Positions 36,712 to 47,440 of a DNA stretch of 64,000 bases are shown here, in pieces. The notes under the pieces are model-generated. The model was not told where the DNA came from and searched no databases. It was given only the letters and a program-made list of their open reading frames with translations. The position numbers and the translations under genes were made by a program. How positions within the stretch are numbered: position 1 is the stretch's first letter; every line of letters begins with the position of its first letter. This DNA is from Stropharia rugosoannulata (Eukaryota; Basidiomycota; Agaricomycetes; Agaricales; Strophariaceae): positions 930,001 to 994,000 of the forward strand of contig JANCIK010000011.1 of NCBI GenBank assembly GCA_028532985.1. Direction: 5' to 3'.

Positions 36712-37351
36712 GGATTACCAGTATCAATGCTGAGTGATCTGTCAGTTTTAGCACTATAGCAGACATTGTGATGTGTAATCTGTTTTCTTACTTGATTGTT
36801 AAAGACTCGACAGTCAATTTTTGAGGCACATGGCTGTTAGTCTGCATGCAGTCCCTTAAATATGCGACAGGCAAACAGTGAAGGTGAGGCGGACAATGTA
36901 TTAATAAATTCCCAGAGAGGTACAAGAGGCCCAATGTGACTTCTCATTCTTTGTACGGAATAGAAGGGATCAAACAAATGTCGGGAGCAAATTGCCGTGG
37001 AAGGTTCAACGTTTATGACAGAACCAAGGACGCCGGCCCAGTACTCTATGCGACATCCACATATTTTTCTTAGTCTATCAAGGAACATTCACTGTGTCAA
37101 CCCGACTGACTTGTGTGTATCTGTACAGGAAATTGCGCATTGAATCATGTGCGCAATGCCACCGTTGAACAGGAATTATCATTGCATTAGTATGCAAGGC
37201 TCCCACGAAATGTGCATTGGCTATGGCGACCAAAAGTTGCGAGTGGATATATCTGGCTGGTCCCACTGATCTGTTGGATTTTGGGTGTGACCCCAACCCA
37301 TACCCGCACTACCCAGAATGTCCAACCCGGTGGGTTTTCATACCCCTGCCA
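36712..37351. other. Upstream region of the caspase-like gene
   Basis: No gene or element ends seen. The sequence upstream of the start codon has no clear TATA box. Confidence 0.4.
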
Positions 37352-38516
37352 TATGGCGGTCCATGTGTACTTTTATTCCGCGCTATTTTTTGATCAATCT
37401 TGTGCCCCGCAGAAAAGTTGAATGCCCCGCGGAAATTATAAACGCCCCGCAGAAAGTTGAAGTGCCCCGCAGAAGTTGAAATTCCGCGCGCGCAGAAATG
37501 CGGTGTCTGAAATCTGCGCGGGGTGAGTTTTTCGAGTCAAATACATGTTTTTTGTCCAAAAGCATGCATAGAAATGCCCGCGCGGAGTTTTTACACTGCG
37601 CGCAGAAATTTAATGCAAGGTGTGTGTTGCGCGCGCAGAAATTGAGAAATTGACTTGTACTCACATTTTTGACGTGCCGACGTGCCGGAGCTGGGATTTG
37701 ATGATGTAAGTGATGCGGTCGGCATCACGGAGCTCACACATCGGACTCTGAAAAAGCGTGTGAAATTGGCCTCCTGGCAGCGAGTGGAGAGCCTATTATA
37801 CAATTGTCATCCCCTCCTTATAGCTTACAGCAAGCTAATGTATATGATTAATAAATCCCTATGTACTTTCTCTGCAAAATGTCCTTTTTACCTTGGTTTA
37901 GTAATAGTAAAGATTGGCATCCTCGGGTGGATTTGAATATAACCCAACTACAACCACTCAACCAGATGTTATACCTGACTTAGGTAGATAATTCACACAT
38001 TAAAGGGTCTGGTATATCTTTGAAATAAGCAAAACGATTACAAGATTTTCAATGGCAAGTAGACGGGCGCCATTAATGTCAACCTTACCCTTGCTTTCAA
38101 GTTTCCACGGTGTTTTTAAAGTCCGAAATGCCAAGCTCCGTGATGCCGACCGCATCACTTACATCATCAAATCCCAGCTCCGGCACGTCGGCACGTCAAA
38201 AATGTGAGTACAAGTCAATTTCTCAATTTCTGCGCGCGCAACACACACCTTGCATTAAATTTCTGCGCGCAGTGTAAAAACTCCGCGCGGGCATTTCTAT
38301 GCATGCTTTTGGACAAAAAACATGTATTTGACTCGAAAAACTCACCCCGCGCAGATTTCAGACACCGCATTTCTGCGCGCGCGGAATTTCAACTTCTGCG
38401 GGGCACTTCAAATTTCTGCGGGGCATTTAGAAATTCCGCGGGGCACTTAGATATTCCGCGGGGCAATATATGGCTCATAAAATTGCGCGGAATAAAAGTA
38501 CACATGGACCGCCATA
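37352..38516. mobile_element. Long-TIR element 'TATGGCGG', copy 2
   Basis: Same structure as the copy at 30838-31982, with loops in the same orientation and only a few substitutions. The outer tips are exchanged: the left tip here (TTTTTTGATCAATCTTGTGCCCC) corresponds to the right tip of copy 1, and the right tip (GGCAATATATGGCTCATAA) to the left tip of copy 1. Its right end abuts GTGGCACCCAGTGTCAC, the start of cysteine-rich gene module II. Confidence 0.9.
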
Positions 38517-38712
38517 GTGGCACCCAGTGTCACTGTAAACAATTTACATATACAATACAAGTACAAAAATTCATATTCGATGCCCATTTGCCAAAAGTAG
38601 TATAATACCCAATCCAAAGTCCGATCCCACACAACCTGCTAATTACTTATCTCCCTCTGTGTGTAGACCCATTCCCTTGTGCGTCTGTTTTCCTGGTGAT
38701 TATCACACTCAG

Positions 38713-39613
38713 CTAAGGAGCACTAACGAGCTGCAGCCTGCAACAATAAAGAATAAGATCCACTTGCCTGTCCTTTTTACTACCAATCTTGCCAATGCCA
38801 GCTAAAGTAGCACGGAGTAACCCCACCACAAGCGGCCAATTGAAGTTGCGCCTTGGGTTTGCCTCTGCAGAGGTTCCCGGACACTCATTGCCTGTTCCTG
38901 AATCTGCGCTGACGTTACGTTCATTCGCACGCTCCTCCGAACCACGACGGCACTGAGTGCTTGTGCTCGTGACCTCTGGTGGACACGGCGCCACAGTCTC
39001 ATTCCCATCTCGGGCTGTATCACGGACGCCTGCGCCCATAGTCAGAGGACTGCTCTCCGGGGTGCGTGACTGGAATGGGTACATCCAGACAGGTTTATTT
39101 ATGCTACATAGTGCGCAAAAAAAGCGGAGAACACCCACATGACATTGCCTACATATAGTATTTCCTGGGCGGCATGCGGGGCAGGAGCACACGGCGGCGT
39201 GACAGGTGGCACAAAGACACTGCCCTGGGGTATTTATACACTAGAAACCAGTGCCGTTAATAAGGCAGGTCTATCATCCCATGCTCTGCAAACGGTGATA
39301 CTCACGTGCATAGAAGAGCACCGCGGTACATGTGGCGTGAACTGGTTGGGCATGTACTGCCTCCGGAACAGGGACCCCACATCTACAGCCGCAGTGTGAG
39401 CGTATAAAGACCATCACGCGTTAATTATAATAATACCGTACCCTGCCCGCTGCCCGTGTACACAGATTCGTCAAAAATCACACCGTTATTGACGACAAAG
39501 TTTCCCCCTGTAATGATTATACCACTGCTATGGTAGAATATACCGCTCGGTGGGGACATGGTTGGAGGAAGGCGCTCCTTGGCCGTGTTTGCGTTATTTG
39601 TATTTGGCGCCAT
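38713..39613 (-). CDS. Repeat-borne cysteine-rich protein, family copy II (intact)
   Basis: Three exons, complement(38713..39240, 39306..39382, 39442..39613), encode 258 residues. All features of copy I are kept: SGIIITGGNFVVNNGVIFDE, the CxC-x2-CH-x3-CxC-x2-C module and the C-terminal hydrophobic tail (WPLVVGLLRATLAGIG). It differs from copy I at many third positions and at scattered residues, mainly in the linker. The open frame across three exons after this much divergence supports a translated protein. An in-frame ATG lies three codons upstream (39622). Confidence 0.75.
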
Positions 39614-40148
39614 ACTTAGCATCAGTGTGCGTGTGCAGATATCCTAGAAGATGCCTTTACTCTATATATGCTAGGAATCGGGAAGAATAACTTACACCTA
39701 GTTATCTATAATATGCTCATTAGATTTATTGAGTACCACACGCGCCGCGGCTTTAGAATGGTGTTGACCAATGCCTGCTGCGGGTGATCCCCAGTCACAT
39801 ACCTGTCACCGCTGTTACAAAGCTCAGATCTAATGAATTAAAAACGACTTGAGTGAAGGAGAGCGTAGTTAGTACATTTTCCCTGCCAAAAATAGGCACA
39901 AAACAAGTACAGAAGGTTCCGACACCAGTTCTGCACTAATCCACATACTTTGCAGAGCAAGGTTGCTTGTTTCAACTCATAGTGAAGATCGCCATTTCAC
40001 TACCTAAATTTATGAACCACCGCCTGTATGATGAAAACCCGACTCGTTCAGCACTGATTCTAATTCGATATCTATTGCTCAGAGTGAACATTCAGACAAG
40101 TACATATGTAGAGGGAAACATTATACATTGAGGACCTGTGGTAATATA
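39614..40148. other. Intergenic sequence with dispersed repeat at 39990-40140
   Basis: Upstream flank of cysteine-rich gene copy II, then a stretch shared with 19895-20050 that abuts the 3' end of the next gene. No other feature was seen. Confidence 0.4.
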
Positions 40149-40912
40149 TCAATCCGAGAAATAATCGTCTTCCACAATTGCATAGCGAGATGGCACAGCA
40201 GTGAATGGCATAGGATTGAACGCATGCCAGCCGAAAGCAGATTTTGCCTTGGCTGTTTCTTCTTCCGTAAACTCCATAGCCCTGCACACAAGGTCCAGAT
40301 CTCGATCCCGCACAGATAGCCATTCTTCAAGGGACGAGATGTAATCTTCCGCTTTACCACGCAGGATATTGGTCCGAAACAGGATACATTACTTCAAATT
40401 CAGGATGGAGCAAACTGTTTGACGATTGGACTAAGCGTTAACGGGTAGCCGTAGTTGGCATGCGAATACGGGGCTTACTATTCAGGACCGCCTTCGTCAA
40501 ATTTAATTGCCAGTTCTTGCCAACGTGCTAAGCTGTGGCGGGGGCAATAAACCTCGACCACCCAATTATATGACAAGAAAAAGCCTGCGCCGTAGTACGG
40601 TACACTCTCGCCTTTATACTTCGGGTCTTTAGGCACAGAATGAGAGGGTAGGACATTTTCCTTTTCATTTCCAAATGGAACAAATGGAGGATAGATACTG
40701 TCCTCCGAACTGATCGTGTGCCAGTAGTAAGCACGGTCCGTATTAGTTACTGATGCACTAAAAACTGTTATAGATGCTGCACCTTGTTTTATCAGTTGAC
40801 ATACTTGAGCCCGTTTGCTGGTGGGACATGGCAGGTATTTAAAACACGTCGTAAAGAAAATGGAATCGATGAGACAAATGTAAACTAAGGTAGTAGCCAC
40901 GTAACAGCCCAA
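40149..40912 (-). pseudogene. Unrecognised membrane-anchored or secreted protein, one-base frameshift
   Basis: Exon 1 (40479..40912) starts MGCYVATTLVYICLIDSIFF, a signal anchor or signal peptide, and continues to LARWQELAIKFDEGGPE. A GTAAGC...ACAG intron (40415-40478) joins this to YLLHPEFEVMYPVSDQYPAW, in frame. One base too many at about 40354-40357 then gives a stop. The next frame reads KAEDYISSLEEWLSVRDRD and FTEEETAKAKSAFGWHAF, ending at 40149 after VEDDYFSD. The sequence across the break is convincingly protein-like, about 230 residues in total. I recognise no domain. A true pseudogene or a sequence error would both explain the shift. Confidence 0.5.
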
Positions 40913-40929
40913 CCTCAGTTTCCTTTTAA

Positions 40930-42433
40930 TATTATTCGACGGACTGCACGTGACAGCCTATAAAAGGGCTTCGTATATGGCTCGTTTTTCATCGGTCCCT
41001 TGGGGTAGTGGGTGGCCGGTGGCCCGTCGCCTGTAGGCCCATATGCCCGCCGCCCGTATGCCGACCTCGCCTCTCATGCACATGTTCTGCCCCCCTTGTA
41101 CACCCCGCCCGCTCTACCTGAATGTACACGGTCCTAGTACGCGCATGCATCCACGCACCACCAGCTGGCAGCCCCTGTACGTCCAGTTCTTCCCTGTACA
41201 CGCTCTACTCCTTCGAATCCCTTCGGAGGCTCGTCTCGTGCCTCTGACCTTCCTTCCGTTCCATGTCATACCATCATTTCAGCCAGCTCCCTTCCGCCCC
41301 CCTTCTGTCCCGAGCGCAGTTCGTTCTGCATACTTCCTGAGTAATCGCCTACGGACGGGCGCATACGTGCGCGTGAGCATATTCACGGCATTGTGCTCTC
41401 AGGCAAGGCTGTTTCGCACTGTCGGTCCGTGGGACATCATTGTGAGACACGGCCGGAACGCGGGCGTGTTCACCCCCGGGTTCGAAAGCGGATCCGAGAA
41501 AGTAAGGAGAGGGAACTGCCTCGGGGGCGGGGGCGCTTAGGAACATACATACCACGGGCCCAGCATAGTGTGGATAATTAGTGGCTGGTTAAAATGAGTA
41601 CAAGCACGAACGAATGAACACTGCGGGGACGAGTGCGGCAGGGGAGAGCCGTGCGATGACCAGGCGACGTGCAGTGATGGTCAGCTAGTGCGGAATGCAG
41701 GGCGGGATCGACAAAAGGCAGGCGCGCGCCGCCGGGGTGCTTTCAGGCGCAGGGTTGGGGAAGTACGTTAGTACGTGTGGAGTCTGGACAGTGCTGTGCA
41801 AGCTCGAACGAAGGAACGAAACCTACGGGGTCAGCTGGCGGATTTCATATAGGTGAGAGGCGGGGCGGGGGTAATCCACGTAGCCTTGTTCTACTTAATC
41901 ATCGCGGGGTTCGCGAGGGCCTGGTTCGGCATGGGACGAAGGGAATTCAGCAGAGTGTATTCGAGGCTCGAGCATGGGGCAAGAGATGTATTCGAGTAGA
42001 TGCTTAAGCGCCTGGGGTAATCGGCGTAGGTAAACGCGCGCTGGTTGCAGGGAGGTACTTACGGGACCCTACGGAACTGAAGCACACGAGCGCCCGGGAT
42101 TGGTGCGTGCCCTGTATAAGGTGAACTTGGGTTCGGAATGGGTGAGGCCGGGGAGTGTGAAGTGGCCGTGCGAGCGAGCCCAAGCGCGTCGAAGTGATGC
42201 AAATGAACTTGGGACACCGCTTGAGGGCCATAATCGACGGAGTGGGCGACGCGACGCTGGGCAGGTGGAGGATCCGGGGACGACGGGAAGTAGAATTGTC
42301 GATGGATAGTGGAAGGTGCAAACCGTACAGACGGCGGGCGGGCAGAGCGTATGAAAGAGAGGCCCTGAGGGACGTACAATGCGGAGATGGCCAGGGACAC
42401 GTAGGCTGGAAGAGGCTCGGGGACGCGCCAAAA
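40930..42433. repeat. GC-rich repeat block, left arm of the large palindrome (outer part)
   Basis: Matches 25255-26450 in direct orientation and about 48210-49600 in inverted orientation. Example: ACCACGGGCCCAGCATAGTG at about 41550 against its reverse complement at about 49150. No credible gene. Confidence 0.75.
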
Positions 42434-43685
42434 TATGGAAACCAAGACGGTCGAGCTGCCTAGCGCACGCTCAAGCCTTTGCCAAACATGCACGGCATGG
42501 CATGCCGCATCGCCTTGGCATCTTGGGACACCAGGTACCCTCGTTACCTGTTAGGGGTGTTTATTAAGAGTCCACCGTATATCGCAGTTGTACAGTATAT
42601 ACAAAAACTACTATACGGACGCACTAACAGGCTCCCTGAGGAATGTCGCGAATGTACGAGCATGGTAAACATTGTGTGACCGTAAGTGTAATTACTTTCT
42701 AGACCGAAGTTTGTTCTTGATTGACTGAGTAGAACTGTTTGTGTCACAAGCACTACCCTCGTCTAATGGTGTTAAAGCGGCCAATCCCATCCAAATGCAA
42801 TATTTGTTGCACTTGTGCTGCTTAGGAAAGTCAAGGAACGCTTCCTTGACGTTTCCATCTCCAAACAGATTCTCGCCCAAGTCTCTGTGAGTATATAGTG
42901 TCAAAACGGCAAAACAAGTTACAAATTAATTGAAAACAAAACATACGGATTGGTTATAATTTGCGGATCAGTCAGAAGTGTCTTTCCACCTAGTGCACAT
43001 TTATCAGTAGTTGTAATATGAGTCACAGTAGGAGTCCGCGTACCTTGACAGTCTGAACTATAGACTTGCTTGTTCGTTTTGACGTACTGAATGTGCTGAA
43101 TAAAGCAGAGGAAAAGTCCGGTAGTATACCCATCTTCATCTGGATCCTGGAGAGGAGTGGCATCGGCATTGTGGATGTATTTGATGAAGGGAAGCTGTTG
43201 GCCTTTGATTATCTCCTCGATTAGATAAACTGCACGATTAGTGATAGGTGCAGAAGTCGAAGGATCGATGTCGCATTGGGGAATAACAACAGCACCATCA
43301 ACAAACCGCAATCTAGGAATAATAAAGTCGGCAGGAGAGCCGTGAGTTGAAGTGATGCTGCAGTGCAGGTGCGGTCACACAGTTGCGTTGGTGTTGCGGT
43401 GCCGTTTAGATATTCAACTGTATACGTGAACAGTTGGGCGGACATCTGATGCACAGCCACACGGAACGGAGTAACCAATCCTCGGAGCCTGTTAGTGCGT
43501 CCGTATAGTAGTTTTTGTATATACTGTACAACTGCGATATACGGTGGACTCTTAATAAACACCCCTAACAGGTAACGAGGGTACCTGGTGTCCCAAGATG
43601 CCAAGGCGATGCGGCATGCCATGCCGTGCATGTTTGGCAAAGGCTTGAGCGTGCGCTAGGCAGCTCGACCGTCTTGGTTTCCATA
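42434..43685. mobile_element. 1252-base TIR element that has captured an alpha-kinase gene fragment
   Basis: Perfect or near-perfect 202-base inverted repeats (42434-42635 and 43484-43685) with tips TATGGAAACC...GGTTTCCATA. They are flanked by the duplicated target CCAAAA (42428-42433 and 43686-43691). The paralogous right arm of the palindrome has the uninterrupted site (TTTTTGG at about 48204-48210), proving insertion after the inverted duplication. The interior carries a spliced alpha-kinase domain in place of a transposase. Confidence 0.93.
42692..43640 (-). CDS. Alpha-kinase domain fragment inside a TIR element
   Basis: Four exons, complement(42692..42884, 42947..42989, 43044..43312, 43381..43640), encode 254 residues. 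The frame starts within the right inverted repeat (first about 52 residues) and passes into an atypical alpha-kinase domain: TPFRVAVHQM, RAVYLIEEII, FIKYIHNADA, the catalytic-loop-like SSDCQGG, TDPQI, the Gly-rich GDGNVKEAF and the zinc-site pattern H-x-C-N-x2-C (QHKCNKYCIWMGL). Three short introns are correctly spliced in frame, so the capture came from DNA, not mRNA. The N-lobe position where kinases carry the ATP-binding Lys may be His (AVHQM), so it may be inactive. The N-terminal part comes from the transposon arm, making a chimeric protein. It could be an expressed captured gene or a decoy relic. Confidence 0.78.
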
Positions 43686-44400
43686 CCAAAAAGCATGCGT
43701 CGGATTGGTGTACTCGGTGTACACTAACAAAAGTGCGCGAAGTACCGATGGGAGGGTATATGTGTGCTTAAACGCTCAAGCGCTCAGGTATATCCCGGGC
43801 CTGTTTTTATTCGGCCGCCGGGGGCAAGCCAGAGGATACAGACTGATGACGACGTACTGTGTACACAGGCAAGCACTGTGCCAACATTTGTACAGAATAC
43901 ACCGTACCAGACTCCAGTGGGTGAACTTCGCCCAACATGAGTACTTGAGTGACGGGTGGCAGTGAATGCGTGCAGAAGAGGTGAACGAATATTGATATTG
44001 AGGGGCTGAACATGTGAGAGGGCTCGTTATACATTGCCAACCCGGGTTGGTCTTGGGTTGGCCGCAATCGACGAGGTGTCGAAAGGGGGATTGCACTAAG
44101 AGCGGTGAGCGTCAGAAAAAGCCGTCCGCGACTCGATGTCGTTGGTTGGAGGGCCGTACGAAGTGTTTAATGGCGGCGGTTAACATACAACATACAATGC
44201 TTTGCAGTTTCAGTAGAGCAGTGTGCCGGGGACGCGGTCAAAATGTGATTCCAACGACTTGAGTGTGAGTAAGAACGCCCGTCTCGGTGCCGCTTCCCTT
44301 GCGGCCCGCCGCGGAGTACGAACCGGAGAATTTCAAAACGGACTTCCCCGCCAGATGAAGAGCTTGAGGCGCTGTCGACACCAAAGACAGCAGTATAGTG
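43686..44400. repeat. GC-rich repeat block, left palindrome arm (inner part)
   Basis: Continues the block interrupted by the alpha-kinase element. It matches 26490-27240 (direct) and 47437-48200 (inverted), and ends at AGTGGCACCCAGTGTCACC, where the cysteine-rich module starts. Confidence 0.75.
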
Positions 44401-45620
44401 GCACCCAGTGTCACCGTAAATAATTTACAGAGTATCCAATATAAGTGCAAAAATTCAATGCCCTTTTGCCGAAAGTAATATAACATCAATCTAAAGTCCG
44501 ATCCCACACAACCTGCTAATTACCTATCTCCCTCTTTGTGTGCAGACCCGTTCCCTTGTGAGCCTGTTTTCCTGGTGATTATCACAATCAGCTAAGTAGC
44601 ACTAACGAGCTGCAGCCTGCAACAATAAAGAATAAGATCCACTTGCCTGTTCTTTTTACTACCAATATTGCCAATGCCAGATAAAGCGGCACGGAGCAAC
44701 CGCACCACGAGCGGCCAATTGAAGTTGCGCCTTGAGTTCGCCTCTGCGGAGGTTCCTGGACACTGATTGCCTGTTCCCGACTCTGCGCCGAGGTCACGTT
44801 CAGTCGCACGCTCCTCCGAACCACGACGGCATTGAGTGCTTGTGCTCGTGACCTCTGGTGGACACGGCGCCACGGTCTCATTCCCATCTCGGGCTGTATC
44901 ACGGACGCCTGCGCCCGCAGTCAGAGGACTGCTCTCCGGGGTGCGTGACTGGAATGGTTATATCCAGACAGGTTTATTTATGGTACATAGTGCGCGAAAA
45001 AAGCGGAGAACACCCACATGACATTGCCTACATATAGTATTTCCTGGGCGGCATGCGGTGCAGGAGCACACGGCGTGGCAGGTGGCACAACTTATACACT
45101 AGAAACCAGTGCTGTTAATAAGACAGGTCTATCATCCCATGCTCTGCAAACGGTGATACTCACGTGCATAGAAGAGCACCGCGCGTGCGCCGCAAACTGG
45201 TCAGGCATGTACTGCCTCTGGAACGGGGAGCCTGACACATCTACATCCGCAGTGTCAGTGTATAAAGACCATCACACGTTAATTATAAAGACACCGTACC
45301 CTGACTGCCCGTGCGCCTGAGTAGACATTCGTCAATCATCACACCGTTATTGATGAAAAATCTTCCATTTCTGATGATTATACCACTGCTGTTGCTGAAT
45401 ATACCGCTCGGCGGAGACATAGTAGGAGGAAGGCGCTCCTTGGTTGTGTCTGCGGTACTTCCGTTTGCTGCCATGGTGCCAACATGATTGTGCTCTAAAA
45501 GATCTTTATAGTCGTGCAGCCGAACTGGCTTTCTAGGTGGTACGTAATGATTTGATGGACAAAATGCGTAGACATGTGTAGAACACATGTTGGGCAGACT
45601 TTCATAGATTTGTTGGGCCA
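44400..45620. repeat. Left inner arm of the palindrome
   Basis: Near-identical inverted copy of 46214-47440, with very few differences over 1.2 kb. It ends at TTTGTTGGGCCA. High identity compared with the outer arms suggests recent duplication or ongoing gene conversion between the arms. Confidence 0.9.
44592..45474 (-). pseudogene. Cysteine-rich family copy III (premature stop), left palindrome arm
   Basis: Exons as in copies I and II: 45300..45474, 45164..45240 and from 45098. The cysteine module is shorter (CISCATCHAVCSCTAC). The frame stops at 44958 (TGG ATA TAA) where copies I and II have TAC or a related codon. Downstream sequence stays open to 44592, including the linker and the WPLVVRLLRAALSGIG tail. 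The second exon lacks three bases found in its palindromic partner. The identical nonsense change in copy IV shows it arose before the inverted duplication. Confidence 0.75.
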
Positions 45621-46055
45621 GTGATGAGCCGCGCCCATCTACGGCCACGGAATCCGTCACGCACAAGTCCGTGTTCCCACGTCGCACAGCCACCATGCCA
45701 CAATCCGACTTGCATCGCACTCGGAACAACTATATCCCGCCTGCATTTCGAGCATTTTTCATTACATTACTCATTAATTCTAGGTCTTTCCTTGCCCCTT
45801 TACTTACTCGGCACCTACATTCTAGGATTACACTTATTCCGTAGGCTATGCTTTGATTTTACATATATAAAGCATGTACTTTATGTAGAAGAAAAAGAAG
45901 ATTTTGTTTCCCCTCGTCTTAGCATCCTAGTTTTCGTCTCAGTTATCGTTCTCGTCGTATACCTCGTCCAGGAGTGGTTCGAAGCTGACGCTGCAGCTTA
46001 CACTCCCTCGTTCTCACATCATTTCGTCTTGTTTGTGTTGTTTTGGGTTGGTTAG
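45621..46055 (+). CDS. Candidate small membrane protein in the palindrome spacer
   Basis: A 144-codon frame fills most of the unique 593-base spacer. It has three hydrophobic segments: LILGLSLPLYLLGTYILGL, LSILVFVSVIVLVVYLVQ and a short C-terminal FVLFVLFWVG. The first 45 residues are basic, rich in Pro/His/Cys and less convincing, so a later start is possible. I recognise no family, and there is no paralogue in the window to test the frame. It may be the remnant of a larger gene caught in the spacer. Confidence 0.4.
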   Translation: MMSRAHLRPRNPSRTSPCSHVAQPPCHNPTCIALGTTISRLHFEHFSLHYSLILGLSLPLYLLGTYILGLHLFRRLCFDFTYIKHVLYVEEKEDFVSPRLSILVFVSVIVLVVYLVQEWFEADAAAYTPSFSHHFVLFVLFWVG

Positions 46056-46112
46056 AAGCCGTGTGAAACCACCTCGCACCTGTACGCGCTCATAGAGAGC
46101 TTCAGCGTATCA

Positions 46113-46216
46113 CCAGCTTTTACAGATTTGTTGGACCGACTTTTATAGATTTGTTGGGCAGACTTTCATATGCGACAAATCTATAAAAGTCGGTCCAATA
46201 AATCTGTAAAAGCTGG
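46113..46216. repeat. Hairpin of 42-base arms at the palindrome spacer edge
   Basis: 46113-46154 and 46175-46216 are inverted copies (CCAGCTTTTACAGATTTGTT...), loop about 20 bases. The sequence is made of repeated TTATAGATTTGTTGG(G)C units also found at both inner arm ends (45600-45620 and 46214-46245), so the spacer is bounded by short repeats that could have templated the inverted duplication. Confidence 0.8.
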
Positions 46217-47440
46217 CCCAACAAATCTATGAAAGTCTGCCCAACATGTGTTCTACACATGTCTACGCATTTTGTCCATCAAATCATTACGTACCACCTA
46301 GAAAGCCAGTTCGGCTGCGCGACTATAAAGATCTTTTAGAGCACAATCATGTTGGCACCATGGCAGCAAACGGAAGTACCGCAGACACAACCAAGGAGCG
46401 CCTTCCTCCTACTATGTCTCCGCCGAGCGGTATATTCAGCAACAGCAGTGGTATAATCATCAGAAATGGAAGATTTTTCATCAATAACGGTGTGATGATT
46501 GACGAATGTCTACTCAGGCGCACGGGCAGTCAGGGTACGGTGTCTTTATAATTAACGTGTGATGGTCTTTATACACTGACACTGCGGATGTAGATGTGTC
46601 AGGCTCCCCGTTCCAGAGGCAGTACATGCCTGACCAGTTTGCGGCGCACGCACCGCGGTGCTCTTCTATGCACGTGAGTATCACCGTTTGCAGAGCATGG
46701 GATGATAGACCTGTCTTATTAACAGCACTGGTTTCTAGTGTATAAGTTGTGCCACCTGCCACGCCGTGTGCTCCTGCACCGCATGCCGCCCAGGAAATAC
46801 TATATGTAGGCAATGTCATGTGGGTGTTCTCCGCTTTTTTCGCGCACTATGTACCATAAATAAACCTGTCTGGATATAACCATTCCAGTCACGCACCCCG
46901 GAGAGCAGTCCTCTGACTGCGGGCGCAGGCGTCCGTGATACAGCCCGAGATGGGAATGAGACCGTGGCGCCGTGTCCACCAGAGGTCACGAGCACAAGCA
47001 CTCAATGCCGTCGTGGTTCGGAGGAGCGTGCGACTGAACGTGACCTCGGCGCAGAGTCGGGAACAGGCAATCAGTGTCCAGGAACCTCCGCAGAGGCGAA
47101 CTCAAGGCGCAACTTCAATTGGCCGCTCGTGGTGCGGTTGCTCCGTGCTACTTTAGCTGGCATTGGCAATATTGGTAGTAAAAAGAACAGGCAAGTGGAT
47201 CTTATTCTTTATTGTTGCAGGCTGCAGCTCGTTAGTGCTACTTAGCTGATTGTGATAATCACCAGGAAAACAGGCTCACAAGGGAACGGGTCTGCACACA
47301 AAGAGGGAGATAGGTAATTAGCAGGTTGTGTGGGATCGGACTTTAGATTGATGTTATATTACTTTCGGCAAAAGGGCATTGAATTTTTGCACTTATATTG
47401 GATACTCTGTAAATTGTTTACGGTGACACTGGGTGCCACT
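46214..47440. repeat. Right inner arm of the palindrome
   Basis: Inverted partner of 44400-45620. Beyond 47440 similarity continues, at lower identity, into the GC-rich outer arms. Confidence 0.9.
46360..47245 (+). pseudogene. Cysteine-rich family copy IV (premature stop), right palindrome arm
   Basis: Exons 46360..46534, 46594..46673 and from 46739. Its N-terminal exon starts MAANGSTADTTKERL, as in copy III. The stop TGG ATA TAA at 46877-46879 is the same nonsense change as in copy III; the frame reopens to 47245 with the usual linker and WPLVVRLLRATLAGIG tail. Splice sites are intact, so a truncated product of about 130 residues containing the cysteine module could still be made. Confidence 0.75.

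Noticed and set aside
35959..36759. 266-codon open frame on the plus strand
   Set aside because: It lies antisense to the first exon of the caspase-like gene, whose repeats and splice-supported continuation identify the minus strand as coding.
37352..38516. Tc1/mariner assignment from apparent TA target duplications
   Set aside because: TA at the tips is part of the shared terminus TATGG...CCATA; two elements with clear flanks have 6-7-base duplications instead.
30924..38605. Recurrent frames beginning MSTSQFLNFCARNTHLALN, suggestive of a gene family
   Set aside because: They are the inverted arms of the 1.15 kb TIR element read in the same frame; the repeats TGCCCCGCGGAAATT are translated, not conserved as protein.
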